Source: Ascaphus truei
Lineage: Eukaryota > Chordata > Amphibia > Anura > Ascaphidae
NCBI GenBank assembly: GCA_036426205.1
Contig: CM071568.1
Location: forward strand, 42,522,723-42,586,722
Reading direction: 5' to 3'
DNA: 64,000 nt
Within the stretch, counting starts at the first letter, position 1; each line of letters begins with the position of its first letter. The position numbers and the translations under genes were made by a program. Positions 11,501-21,647 of the stretch are shown piece after piece. The notes below the pieces were generated by a model. It was not told the DNA's origin, ran no database searches, and worked only from the letters and a program-made list of their open reading frames with translations.

Positions 11501-12010
11501 TGCTGGAATGACTGGGTAGAACCAGGAAAATAATATCAGAGACATGGAGGGAATTATAATTTAAATGACTACATAGAGCATATTATGCATTTGGTATCCA
11601 ATATAAACAGATAGAAAAGGATAAAAATGAATGCCCGAAATGTCTGCTTATTAAAGCGGATCTAAAACTCTGCCTATGGGAATGCCCATGCATATCTGAT
11701 TTTTGGGACCAGGTTCTAATATATATACATGCTATGACAAAATTGGTAACTGTGCAGGAACCTCTATTGTTTTTATTTGGGAACATGGAGGGGTGGAAAG
11801 AAGTTAATGGGGACTCAGGAATCCCAAGTATCCCTACTCCTGGTAGATAGAAAGTCTATAATGGTGCAATGGGTGAAGTATAACCCTCTAAACTTGAAAA
11901 CGGTTAAAACATATCTCACTCAGCTAATGATCTTAGATAAAATGGAAAAAGAGACCAATAAGGAACAAAAAAATGCAGAATTTATTTACAAAATGGGAAC
12001 CCTTTATTGA
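7353..12010 (+). pseudogene. L1 ORF2 (endonuclease-reverse transcriptase), decayed and interrupted
   Basis: Starts with ATG at 7353 reading MTRLVSWNVKGIN, then ALIQETHL after a frameshift (APE endonuclease motifs). After the 7655-8590 insertion come NIYGPNEQSQPFFQS and the endonuclease SDHTPV box (near 8920). Reverse transcriptase blocks follow: GKAPGPDGF (about 9645), GSYRPISLLN (about 9825), TGFVKSRSS (about 9935), GTRQGCPLSPLLFN (about 10205), FADDLLMF (about 10340) and GVSLLDIRKYNLA (about 10835). The C-terminal cysteine segment CPKCLLIKADLKLCLWECPC is near 11635. At least six frame breaks are seen. It is a molecular fossil of a roughly 1,200-residue protein. Confidence 0.85.
7655..8590 (+). 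repeat. Second LTR-like segment inserted in a TA microsatellite
   Basis: (TA)n tracts at 7655-7712 and 8530-8590 flank a segment running 7713-8529 that begins TGTAGTCATGCC and ends GGCGTTACA. It contains GAGGTATATAAGGCACTG (about 7901), a good TATA box, followed by CTGCCTAAAGTTAGTG, a block also found after the TATA-like box of 50905-51645. These points support a solo LTR of the same broad retroelement group inserted within the endonuclease region of the L1. Target duplication inside TA repeats cannot be verified. Confidence 0.5.
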
Positions 12011-12408
12011 TACTCTACCACAGAGTGAAAAAGATCAAATACTGTATATCAGGCTTTTGTGCACACATCCTGGAGTCTCTTGCTGCAAATTGCACAAGGG
12101 CATAGATGAGGTAAACAGAGGGAGAAAAGAAACAGGTTAAAGGGGTATCAAGATAGGAGAACAGTATATCCGAACCTAACGTCTGTAATATGTGTCTGAC
12201 TAAAGTTATGTTTTGTACATTCTGTGAGTTAATGATTTCATAATTGTGTATTTTTGAGTTGTTTGAGCATCTGGTTTATACCTTTTTACTTATATATATT
12301 TTTTTCTTTTAAGTATAATTTAAACATGGAAAATTGTAAAGATGTGTTAAAATCTGTCATGTTTACCAGCAATGTTGGAAAATCAATAAAAAGAACAATG
12401 AGAAGAAA

Positions 12409-13209
12409 AAAAGTGAGTAGGAGAATTGAGTGTGTGATACAGGATTTGATAGGAAGCCAGGAGAGGGATTTCAGCAGGGGAGACGCTGAGACAGATTTAC
12501 TGTAGGAAAGAGTAGTGATTCTGGCAGCAGCGTTTAGGATAGATTGTGGGCGAGACAGGTGAGAGGCAGGGAGAGAATGGGGGCCTGTGTCAGAGTTTTA
12601 GCAGTCAAGCAACAGAGGAAAGGACTTATATTTGTAATATTGTGGAGAAAAAAACAACAGGTTTTAGCTACCTTTTGAATGTGAGTGAGTCGAATGTGAC
12701 CCCTTGGCAGCGTGCTTGTGCTACTGGGTGTATGATAGTACTTCCAACATTAATGTGTAAGGCCAAATATGTGAAGCTCCGTTTTGACATGTTAAGTTTA
12801 AGTCAGCGGGGGGCCATTCAGGATGATATAGCAGAGAGACATTCATAAACTTTGGTCTGTACAGCAGGTGTAAGGTCAGGGGTTGTAAAGTAAATTTGTT
12901 TGTCATCAACATAGAGGTGATATTTGAACCCAAGAGATGTGATTAGGTCACCTAGAGAGTGTGTAAAGAGAAGAGAGAAGTCCAGGACACAGCCCTGGGG
13001 TACCCCCACAAAGAGATTGATAGAGGAGGAGGAGGTGTTAGCAAAACAGACACTGAAAGTACGATGGGAGAGGTAAGAGGAGATCCAGGATAGAGCTTTG
13101 TTACGAATACCAAGAGTATGGAGAATGTGAAGGAGAAGAGGGTGGTCTAAAGTATAAAATGCTGCAGAGGTCAAGTAATATGAGCAAAGTGTAATGACCT
13201 CTGTCTTTG
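12409..13209 (-). pseudogene. L2 LINE, middle part (reverse transcriptase palm)
   Basis: On minus (13252-12818) the frame reads LDHPLLLHILHTLGIR, GVPQGCVLDFSLLFT and YHLYVDDKQIYF: the DxxxAF-derived, [10 protein letters not shown] and YADD motifs of L2-clade reverse transcriptase. It continues into the fragment at 14337-14880 once the 13210-14336 insertion is removed, and into 4119-4709 once the L1 is removed. Altered residues and stops show decay. Confidence 0.8.
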
Positions 13210-14336
13210 ACACTAATATGTTTACAGAGATACCAATGTGTTTATAGAGCACTTGACGGTTTAATAGTTTATCTATGAGCTCTATGTATATTTAGTATAC
13301 ACATTCATGTGTGTGAAGTTTATACTATTTAGTTACACATGGTGTTATGTACATATTTATCTATATGTGCATATTTTGCACTTATGCTTATTAGGGTTAT
13401 CACATATCTTTCTGATATTGATATAGGGTGAGGACTTATATAATATTAGGTTAGATATTCAAGACTCCTCTCTCTCTTTTTTATGATATTTTATTTATTC
13501 AATATTTTTTAATAAAATACTGTAATATTTTTAATTAATAGATATTTATGTGAATGTATAAAGAAATAAAAAAAATATATATATTTTAAAAAAATTTGAA
13601 ATATTTAAAATGTTTATTTGAGTGTTTTTTTGTATATATGGGTATTACATATGGTATGCAAGATTAATTAGTTAGTAATATCAACCAATGTAATTATAAT
13701 AATAAGTATACTGTAAATACTCTAATATGATTAGGTTATGCATCTATGATGCATTTTAATTGTGATGAGATATGTAGTTTATTGTCTAATGTTATAATGG
13801 ATTGTTCGTCAATTGTATAAAGTTTTGTAATGTAATGTTAATAATATTGTGAATACTGATTGGAAGGCTGTGTTTTCTATCCAGTTTCGTGATCCCTATT
13901 GGCTTAGGATTTTACTAGTCAGGTATTTAAGTGATACCTAGGGATCACACGACTTATCCCCCGAAGAAGTGTCATATGACACGAAACGCATAGGTGACAT
14001 CACGCAGCGACGCGATGTCCGTGACGACGGATATCTGGGCTGCAGTCTTGATACTCCACGAGGACACTAACAGGAGTTCTATTAGCTTGAGGTCTGTGTG
14101 GTTTCTATCATCTAGTCCTTGACTCTTTCCCTGTTAATACTCTTAGGGATCGTTTAGAATATCTTGTTGTGAGGCTCTATATAGCAGGTCCTCATCCCTT
14201 GTGGATGTCATAGACCACTAGATCATTGTGATCTTTACCTGTATGTGGTGTTATATATTCTGTCTTTTTACTTATAAAGGTTGTATGTACTAATTTAGGT
14301 TTTGTCTCCTTTCATGCGCTCCTATTTTTGTGTATC
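13210..14336 (+). mobile_element. Hammerhead-bearing element, copy C, with 12-bp target duplication
   Basis: A 1,127-bp element inserted within L2 coding sequence. CCTCTGTCTTTG occurs at 13198-13209 and again at 14337-14348, exactly where the L2 frame breaks and resumes. The element has no coding frame of note, starts ACACTAATATG, is AT-rich for about 700 bp, then carries CCTATTGGC (CCAAT box) and GGTATTTAAG (TATA-like) just upstream of a hammerhead-like motif (13957-13996). It ends with ATGCGCTCCTATTTTTGTG. The 12-bp duplication is compatible with target-primed retrotransposition and too long for most DNA transposons. The autonomous partner is unknown. Confidence 0.75.
13957..13996 (+). ncRNA. 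Hammerhead ribozyme-like motif C (decayed)
   Basis: Order on plus: TCCC (13957-13960), CCGAAGA (13961-13967; expected CTGAAGA), an extra A, perfect stem II GTGTC/GACAC with ATAT loop (13969-13982), GAAA (13983-13986), CGCATA (13987-13992), GGTG. Stem II is perfect and unlike that of motifs A and B in sequence. The core U has become C, and stem I retains only two Watson-Crick pairs plus a G-U, so this copy is probably inactive. Confidence 0.5.
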
Positions 14337-14880
14337 CCTCTGTCTTTGGCAGCATGGAGGTCATTAGTTATTTTAGTGAGGCCTGTTTCAGTGGAGTGAG
14401 CAGTGCAGAAGCCAGATTGTAGAGGGTCTAGGAGAGAATTGGTGGTGAGAAAATGTAGCAAGCGAGAGAATACAAGACGTTCAAGGACCTTAGAAGCAAA
14501 AGGCAGGAGTGAGACAGGACGATAGCTAGAAAGACAGGTAGAGTCAAGCTTGTTGTTTTTATTAATGGTATAACTGTTGCATGTTTTAAGTAGGAGGGAA
14601 AGGTACCACAGGGGACGAGTTAAAAATGTGTGGGAGCGTAGGGATTACAGTAGGAGCAAAAGGTTTTAGGAGATGGGAGGGAATGGGGTCAAGAGAGCAG
14701 GTGGTAGAGGGGGAAGAGGAGATCAGCAACAACATATCCTGCTCTGACAGCGGGTGGGATGACTGCGTAAACTGTTGGTCAGCATCCAACAGGAATACAT
14801 CAAAACAGATATCTATATCTTCCCACCTAATTCGTGATTGGAAGAATAGATTTATCTTGTAGATTCTGAGATTCATGTTG
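14337..14880 (-). pseudogene. L2 LINE, 5' part of RT region
   Basis: The minus-strand frame (14876-14586) contains PLSEQDMLLLISSSPSTTCS followed by LDPIPSHLLK, the region just before the L2 reverse transcriptase core. The RT fingers continue down to 14349 with frame breaks. It joins 13209 when the hammerhead element is removed. No endonuclease part is seen upstream, so the L2 is 5'-truncated near 14880. Confidence 0.75.
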
Positions 14881-15600
14881 ATGGCGTATGTTTAAATGAA
14901 TACTGCATTTTAACTGGGCATTATTAATACCTAATGAATTGCTCAAGAAATTAATGACCATGGATATGAAACTCTAAAGCACTTAAAAATGTACATACAA
15001 AAATCATATCTATATACATATATATATATTTGCTGATATATTGTCTCTTGAACATAGACATCAAAGCAAATTAAATACTATAAATTAAATACTATAAAAG
15101 AAATACTCCTTTCTCGATGTCAACATTGAACACTTTTGCAGTCAGTGCCCTGGATACATCAAGCTGTGGTTATCCTAAAAATGCAATAATAGCACCACAA
15201 AAAGTGCCTTATTTTTATCGTGCAATACATCATTGTTGCACCCTCAAAAATACAGTACTTTTTTATCAGATCGATAATAAAATAGACATAATACCGCATT
15301 TTTAGATAAAAATGCCATGTATCAAGTTCCACTATTGATCAGAATGGGATGAATAGCAGTAATCCCGCAAATAATTTATCACCTAGTCCAGGTTGGCGTT
15401 TACCCTGTCTTTTCTATGTATATAATGACCAATATACTGGCCATTATACAGTAAAATATTACTTTAACTAATAGGATGGGTGGATGTACCATGTGACTGT
15501 CAGATGTGACGTCACAGGCCTTATATGTCTCATCTGACAAGAAGAAGAGCTACAAGCAACATCTTGAAGAAGAAAGAAGATATACTCACCGGAGACTGCT
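14881..15600. other. AT-rich stretch, nothing recognised
   Basis: No gene, TIR or LINE motif found. There is a short TA run near 15015-15030 and a tandem duplication of AAATTAAATACTATA near 15066-15095. Confidence 0.4.
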
Positions 15601-15610
15601 CTTCTATAAA

Positions 15611-16004
15611 TGGAGAATGCATTGCTTTGGGTGAAGCTGAGGATGCATTGCTTTGGGTGAGACTGAGGATGCATTGCTTTGGGTGAGACTGAGGATGCAT
15701 TGCTTGGGTGAGACTGAGGATGCATTGCTTTGGGTGAGACTGAGGATGCATTGCTTGGGTGAAGCTGAGGATGCATTGCTTTGGGTGAGACTGAGGATGC
15801 ATTGCTTTGGGTGAAGCTGAGGATGCATTGCTTTGGGTGAAGCTGAGGATGCATTGCTTTGGGTGAAGCTGAGGATGCATTGCTTTGGGTGAAGCTGAGG
15901 ATGCATTGCTTTGGGTGAAACTGAGGATGCATTGCTTTGGGTGAAACTGAGGATGCATTGCTTGGGTGAGACTGAGGATGCATTGCTTTGGGTGAAGCTG
16001 ACAC
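15611..16004. repeat. 26-bp minisatellite, about 15 units
   Basis: Fifteen head-to-tail units of GAGGATGCATTGCTTTGGGT plus GARRCT, 26 bp each; three of them are 25 bp through loss of one T. GAAGCT, GAGACT and GAAACT variants alternate, which would allow the history of expansion to be read. Because 26 is not a multiple of three, all three minus frames stay open for about 100-180 codons, giving artefactual ORFs. Confidence 0.95.
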
Positions 16005-16282
16005 TTTAATTTATTTAGGGTATCCATTGATTGGCAATGTACCTAACTAGATCTCCGGTGAGGGCTTAGGTAGGCACGATGCCAGTTTAATGGCTTAGTA
16101 TTTATTATTTATTATAATGTATATTTTGTTTAAATGTTTTGTTATGCTTTTCAATGGGCAAATGTCCTATTTTCCACATTTGCCCTTTACTGTGGGGGAA
16201 GGGGGCTCTTGTTGGGAGTAGGTGGGTGGGTGATGGGGGTAGTTGCACTTGAGGGGGGGGGGGTTGTGGGAGGGGTTAACCC

Positions 16283-16320
16283 CTTCATTACCTTACCAGT
16301 TAGCCAGTAAGGTAATGAAG
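16283..16320. repeat. Perfect 14-bp hairpin
   Basis: CTTCATTACCTTAC (16283-16296) and its exact reverse complement (16307-16320) enclose a 10-base loop. It sits between a poly-G run (about 16253-16263) and unremarkable AT-rich DNA. Function unknown. Confidence 0.85.
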
Positions 16321-19300
16321 GCGGTGTATTAGTGTATTTTAATATTGTTGATGTATTTTTTGTACCACAGGTTACCATTGATTGCCAATGTGGATATCTG
16401 GGCTCCCCATTGTGAGGGCCTAGGTATCCACAGTGGCAACCAATGTATTTATGTTTAAAATGTATCATTAGTTTTGTAATAAAAAAAAATTAAACGTGTA
16501 TTTTCTTATGTTAATGCCAAAAAATCAATAGATATTGGGCATTAGTCTACAGAGGGGGTGGGAGGTTATAATTGACCTGGAGAGGATGGTTAGGCCTCCC
16601 GGGGGTTAGTGTTGAGTTATTGGTTAATAGCTTATGTTGGGTAACCTGTGTGAATCATGTACAGTAGATACACTTGAGTGTTTACTTTACCACAGGATTC
16701 TTCTTGTGTGTCTGGTTTGTAGCCTCACAGTGCAGAGCTAGAAGCCAACCTCCGAAAGATGAGGTCTAAATGATGAAAAAAGTTGAAATTGTTTCCTGGT
16801 CCCTTTCTTCAATAACCTAGGTTTTAAGACTTTAACAAAAGTATTGGAAGCTAAAAAGTGAAGCATTGTGTATTGTATGCTGAGCGTAAACAAAGACGCC
16901 CCAATGCACATCCAATATGACAATTTATTTGATTAATTTCTATGTTTTTCCTTCTCATAAGTAATGTAGTTGAATGTTGGCGAAACAATATGTCAAGCTA
17001 CAGTACCACCACATCATGGTAAAAGACCCTTTTGGATGTGCATTGGGACTTCTTTGTTTACTGTTGTATATTCCCAGTACTGTAGTATTGCAGTTGGCAC
17101 AATTAAATATATAAATATATAATACTGTGGGACTGGGTTTTGAGCTTGCTAATATTTTGTACAGTATGTCTAATTGTAAATTGTACACGCACAATCAGGA
17201 TTTAATGATCTGCAGTCCGTGCCTATTCCTGAGCAATATCGCATAATAAATACCAGCAAATATGCAATTTGGCCAATAGTCGAATTGGTAAAAAAAATGT
17301 GCAATTTTTACATTTATTAAAGTTCAGGTTTCCCAAGATTCATGCTGTTCATACTTTCTAAAATTAAGCCCTTTTTTTCTTTAAATGCAAAGTGAAATTG
17401 TAAGATCGCAAATGAAATAGTAGCAGTCATTTTTGCGTGAAAAAATACAAAGTAGTTAGAATTGGGGTGTGAAAATAAAAACCGTACCGATATTCCATAC
17501 CCACTATATCATCACAAGTAACTTAGCAAATAAAGCACGTGACTCCACAAAATGCAGTCATTGTTAATCCTAGCAAATATTATTTTGCAGGTCTTGTTTC
17601 TGGTAAAGAAAGTGACTGCGCGTTTCTATATAAATATCCGAAGATCATTTCTCAATCAGTACGGAGCACTGCTTTACCGTAGTAATCTTAACCAACCCAT
17701 ATATTATGCTGCAGTAAAAGAAAGTATTTCTATTTTCTCCTATGCCATATTGTAAGGAGTCTTGTGTAATTAAAGGTGCAGCACCCCCTACTGAATTTCT
17801 CAACACATTTTTCTTGTTATTGTAGGCTTTTAACAAGCGGTTCTGCAGTGATTACTTCCTTTGCATCCTATTCCCAGTCATTCTAAATATTGCTTGTAAA
17901 AAAAGCACTCAAACACTTTTTTTTTTAAATGATTCCCATTTCCTCTTAAAAGAAATAGTAACAGAGGCATGTGATGTTTAGGCCCATATTTACTAAGAGG
18001 TATTATTCTAAAAGACATACGATTTTTTTTAATTGATACAAAATATATTCTAGTCATAAAACAGCAGCAAAAAAATGTATATAACCAGGAATCTCTGACT
18101 AATAAAAAAAGACACATTGTGTGTCAAGTGTGTCAGTCTGACTTTTTTCCTGTGGGTAAGGAAGTATTTATTTTATTGCTTGTATTTGTTGTTTGTACAC
18201 ATTTGCAACCACTGTATCTTACATTATAATCCATTGACGATGGCATTTTTTGCTGTTGATTTTTGAGTAAACTATATTTCAGATCTCTTTTTTTTGTTTC
18301 GTAATTCATCTTTTAATGTATCAATTTGTAATTTCTAGTGAGAGATCGCCGGTTTTTGTCACTTGAATTATATTTATCCTTGTTTTGCCCGCAGGGTCAG
18401 ATGCATTCATAACCTACTTCTATTTATTTGCTATACCAAAAAAAAAATTACGGAGCATTCAATACTGTATGCCCCTAAACGCTTATCTTCTGCTATCTGT
18501 ACAGTATTATTCAAGTTGGCACGTTCTTTAAAATTCTATAGGAACTACACATTGAACCCCTTGTGCTGTCTGAGTGACTAATGCATTGCAGGTTCAGATG
18601 CTTACTGAAAAAGATCTGGAAAGTACCTGAAAAAACATCATGCGTTGCAGGTGTTTTTGCAGTTAATGTACTAATACGTTATATAGGGGTGCTCTCTAAA
18701 AGATTTGGATAGAACAGCTGACTTTTCCTCTCTGTACATTACTGATGTTTTCATATTTGGACGTGAAGAGATGAGCATTCATCATATTAAGCGAAATGTG
18801 AAAAAAACATAGCCGAAAAATGCACATAAATTCCACCTTACTATTAATATATGGGCATTTTAGATTCGGTTCGCTGATCACTCAAGGCTTTTGACAGGAT
18901 GGATGCTATGTTTTATGGAATATTTTAAATAAATAAACTTCCAAGTACACCCGGCTGATGAAAAGCAGATGTGAACATTTCTCAGCTGACAATGTGGGAG
19001 GTTTTAATGAAACAAAACTTGGCATATTGATGGAGAGCAGGATCCTTTTACGAGAAAACAGATCACAGCAAAGTGAGATGACATAAGAGATTCCTTTTTA
19101 CCTATTACTGACCCTACAGTAGCTAATGTAGCAATGCATTATATATGCAGCAATATAAGTGTTGGCATTGGGGGGGTGGGGGCGGAGGAACACGGCGGGT
19201 CTACAGTTCTCCGAACCACAAAAATGTTTGTCAGTTACACAAATTAATCTGATAAAGAGATTTTAAAAGCAGTGCTGCAAGTTTGTCATAGTATTTTGTT

Positions 19301-19546
19301 ATTTTATATGGCTTGCAGGTTTCTTATCAGTGTTGTCTATAATGACTAGAAACAATGAACCCGATAAGATGAAATACAGAACTTGACCTGCCAGTTACAG
19401 AGTAACGAGTTCTTCATTATTCACAGCAAAGGTACAAGTAAAGTAGATTTACTAAAACACCATCTGAGGATTATGGAGCAGAGGTGTGATCAGAACTCAA
19501 ACGCTCTCTTCTGCGATTGCTAGTACAGAGATCAGGATGAACCAGT
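16321..19546. other. Unique-looking AT-rich DNA left of DCAF13 exon 10
   Basis: No repeats with clear termini and no coding exon seen on either strand. The final DCAF13 exon was searched for by eye here (by the expected C-terminal lysine-rich peptide) and not found. The stretch is probably DCAF13's last intron. Confidence 0.4.
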
Positions 19547-19554
19547 GTGTAGAT

Positions 19555-19847
19555 CAGTAGTTTTCAACTTTTGTTGTTGTTAAGGAACCCTATAATTATA
19601 TTGTGAACTTCTGCAGAACCCCAACCCCTCTCTAATAGCATGTCTGAGATCCGATGCATTTTAAGGAACCCCAACACTCTAAGAGCGTCTGATATCAGAT
19701 ACAATGTAAAGAACCTCCAACCCTCTTTAATAGCGCATCAGAGACCAGATGCATTGCAAATTATTCTGTACTTGGTACAAATTTTCAAATGACCTGAAAT
19801 TTGCACGGAACCCATGGGTTCCTAAGAACCACACTTGAAAAACAGTG
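19555..19847. mobile_element. hAT-type MITE with 8-bp target duplication
   Basis: Left end CAGTAGTTTTCAACTTTT, right end (reverse complement) CACTGTTTTTCAAGTGTG. GTGTAGAT is duplicated exactly at 19547-19554 and 19848-19855, the 8-bp target duplication expected for hAT. Internally, three tandem units of about 60 bp repeat the AAGGAACCCCAACNCTCT and TCTGAGATCNGATGCAT blocks. Confidence 0.85.
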
Positions 19848-19855
19848 GTGTAGAT

Positions 19856-21483
19856 GGTCTGTCAGGCAAACATACAGATGTCACAGGCTTCATTGTTCTG
19901 CCAGATAACACGTTATGTTTCTATAGAATTTAATGGCAGTGTTGGGCAAAATATGTCAACATATCCAATGATATCCCAAAAACACAGACTGCCAAAGCCT
20001 GTGACATGTACATAAAATAACCCGAGTTGTAAGATTTGTATTTTAGGTATTTAACCCATTGAGTGCTTCATGCAACAGTTACTAACATAACTGTTACACT
20101 GTAGTGCTACATAACAGTTATGTCATAGTTGGCAGGGGGAAGGCTAGGGCTTAAAGAAGTGAGATCGGCCTTTAGAATAGTTTTTAGGATGGGGATCATC
20201 ATCAAGAGGACAACAGTCCCAGGGGGACTAGCCAGCTGAACCCAGACGTTGGGCCTGACCCGGCAGCTGGTCTTACCAACGGGTTCCCTTTAAACAAAAC
20301 ATATGTGATTTCTCTAGGTTCATGTTAAGAATCTTAGTGTGGCTTAAACATCGCTGGCATCAATAACTCAGCATGCAGAGATAAAACATCTGTGTGTATG
20401 TTATCTTCTATTTTGTTTTACTTCTAGCTCATTAAAACACAGTGCATCAATATATTTATCTATAACTAACATCTTAAACTCTAAGACTTTGCAATAGCCT
20501 TAAGTTCTTCACTACTTAAAACTGCAGGTAACAATAACATTTTTCGTTTTATATTTACTGTAAAGTATGTAATTTTGCCCTTTCAGGGGATGTTTTAATT
20601 GCCAAAAGCCAATGCTTTGTTCAGCAGATATGAACAGTGAAACATGGAGCTCTTCCCGAGCCTAGCACTGTCAGACACTACAGATTAAGAAAGGAGGATT
20701 TAAATAAAATAAAAAAAAGGCACAGGGGATGCTTTGCGGGCAAGATGAATATTAAACTCATAGGCTTTCGCGGTAGAGTGATGCTTTGAGACGATTTCCA
20801 TTGCATCTGTAAATTTGATACGGAAATAAACGTGAAGCAGTGTTGTCCAAATTTTAATACATTTTGATTTTCAAATAAAATGGTCCTTTCTTTTTTTTTT
20901 TTTTTGCTCTTAAGAAAAATATTTCAAATAAGCAAAATCTAGACAGTCTCAGAAACAGTTCCTCCGCCCCCTACACTTCTATACCAGGATTAGTGTCCAG
21001 CGCATGGGATGATATTTTCTGTACAAGATACTGATGTGATTACAGTATTGGAAAGATGCAGCTTGCTATTTCACCACAGCCACGATGTGCTTCTCCTTCT
21101 CCGATACAAGTGGTACAGAGCCCTGCTTGCTGTGTTTGCGACGATTCACATCCCTACAAGGCGAGAATATGGATTAGAAGAGGAAGCAAAAATGTAACGC
21201 CTTAAATAAAAGCAGACGGGTGAAAATCGGAGAGCTGATTTTTCCTTTTTATATGAATCGGTTTGAAACGCCTTGAAAAGTTAAGACAGTCATTTACCAA
21301 GATGTTGTTACAGTGCATGACCAGCTAATGAGATGACAGGTTATTTCTTTATGCTCGTTAATAATGCTTCTTCAGCTGTAATTACACCTTCGATAATCCC
21401 TGCTCTGCTTTTGATGGGCCAAATATTCCCGATCTGCCTTGGTTTTGTGGTACGACAAAAATAATAATAATACTACTACATAC
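19856..21483. other. Intronic stretch, no feature identified
   Basis: Between the hAT MITE and DCAF13 exon 10. There is a T-tract at about 20889-20905, and no coding or repeat structure could be supported. It is presumably DCAF13 intron 10. Confidence 0.4.
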
Positions 21484-21647
21484 TTCCTGCGGCGAGCTTC
21501 CCTCATGATGCGATGCTCCTTTGCCTGGCTGTAGATGGTTTTGGGGAGGTGCCGGTGGCGTGCTATCCGTTTGATCTGCGGGTGGTGCTGGAACTTCTCC
21601 TGCAGCTTCTGGTTATAGTTCTGAGCAGCTCTCTCGCGTGGTGACAA
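21484..21647 (-). CDS. DCAF13: DCAF13 exon 10 (Sof1 domain)
   Basis: Encodes residues 363-416, including [31 protein letters not shown] and REARRR. This basic Sof1 segment is nearly identical to the human protein ([19 protein letters not shown]). Acceptor TTTAG at 21650-21648, donor GTATGT from 21483, split codon AA/N. The frame stays open for 37 codons past the donor, to a stop ending at 21372, so an unspliced transcript would give a different C-terminus. Confidence 0.95.

Larger units (their letters stand above)
4710..12408 (+). mobile_element. L1-clade LINE (Tx1-like), nearly full length, dead
   Basis: A plus-strand L1 inserted into the minus-strand L2. It has a 5' UTR (4710-5126), ORF1 (5127-6029), a linker, ORF2 remains (7353-12010) and a 3' end with AATAAA and an A-rich tail near 12383-12408. 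AAAAGTGAGGAGG at 4697-4709 and AAAAGTGAGTAGG at 12409-12421 fit a 13-bp target-site duplication with one mismatch. Two LTR-like segments (6065-6840 and 7713-8529) have inserted into it since. Stops and frameshifts in both ORFs show that it is inactive. Confidence 0.8.

Noticed and set aside
15611..16004. CRISPR-like regular array
   Set aside because: Units abut without unique spacers; eukaryotic context; it is a minisatellite.
15468..16027. Minus-strand ORFs of 100-178 codons (HPKQCILS repeats)
   Set aside because: Artefact of the 26-bp minisatellite, open in all three frames.
1..21371. Last DCAF13 exon within the left part
   Set aside because: No segment on minus encoding the expected lysine-rich tail preceded by an acceptor in the right phase was found; it is probably outside the window, though a short exon could be missed by eye.
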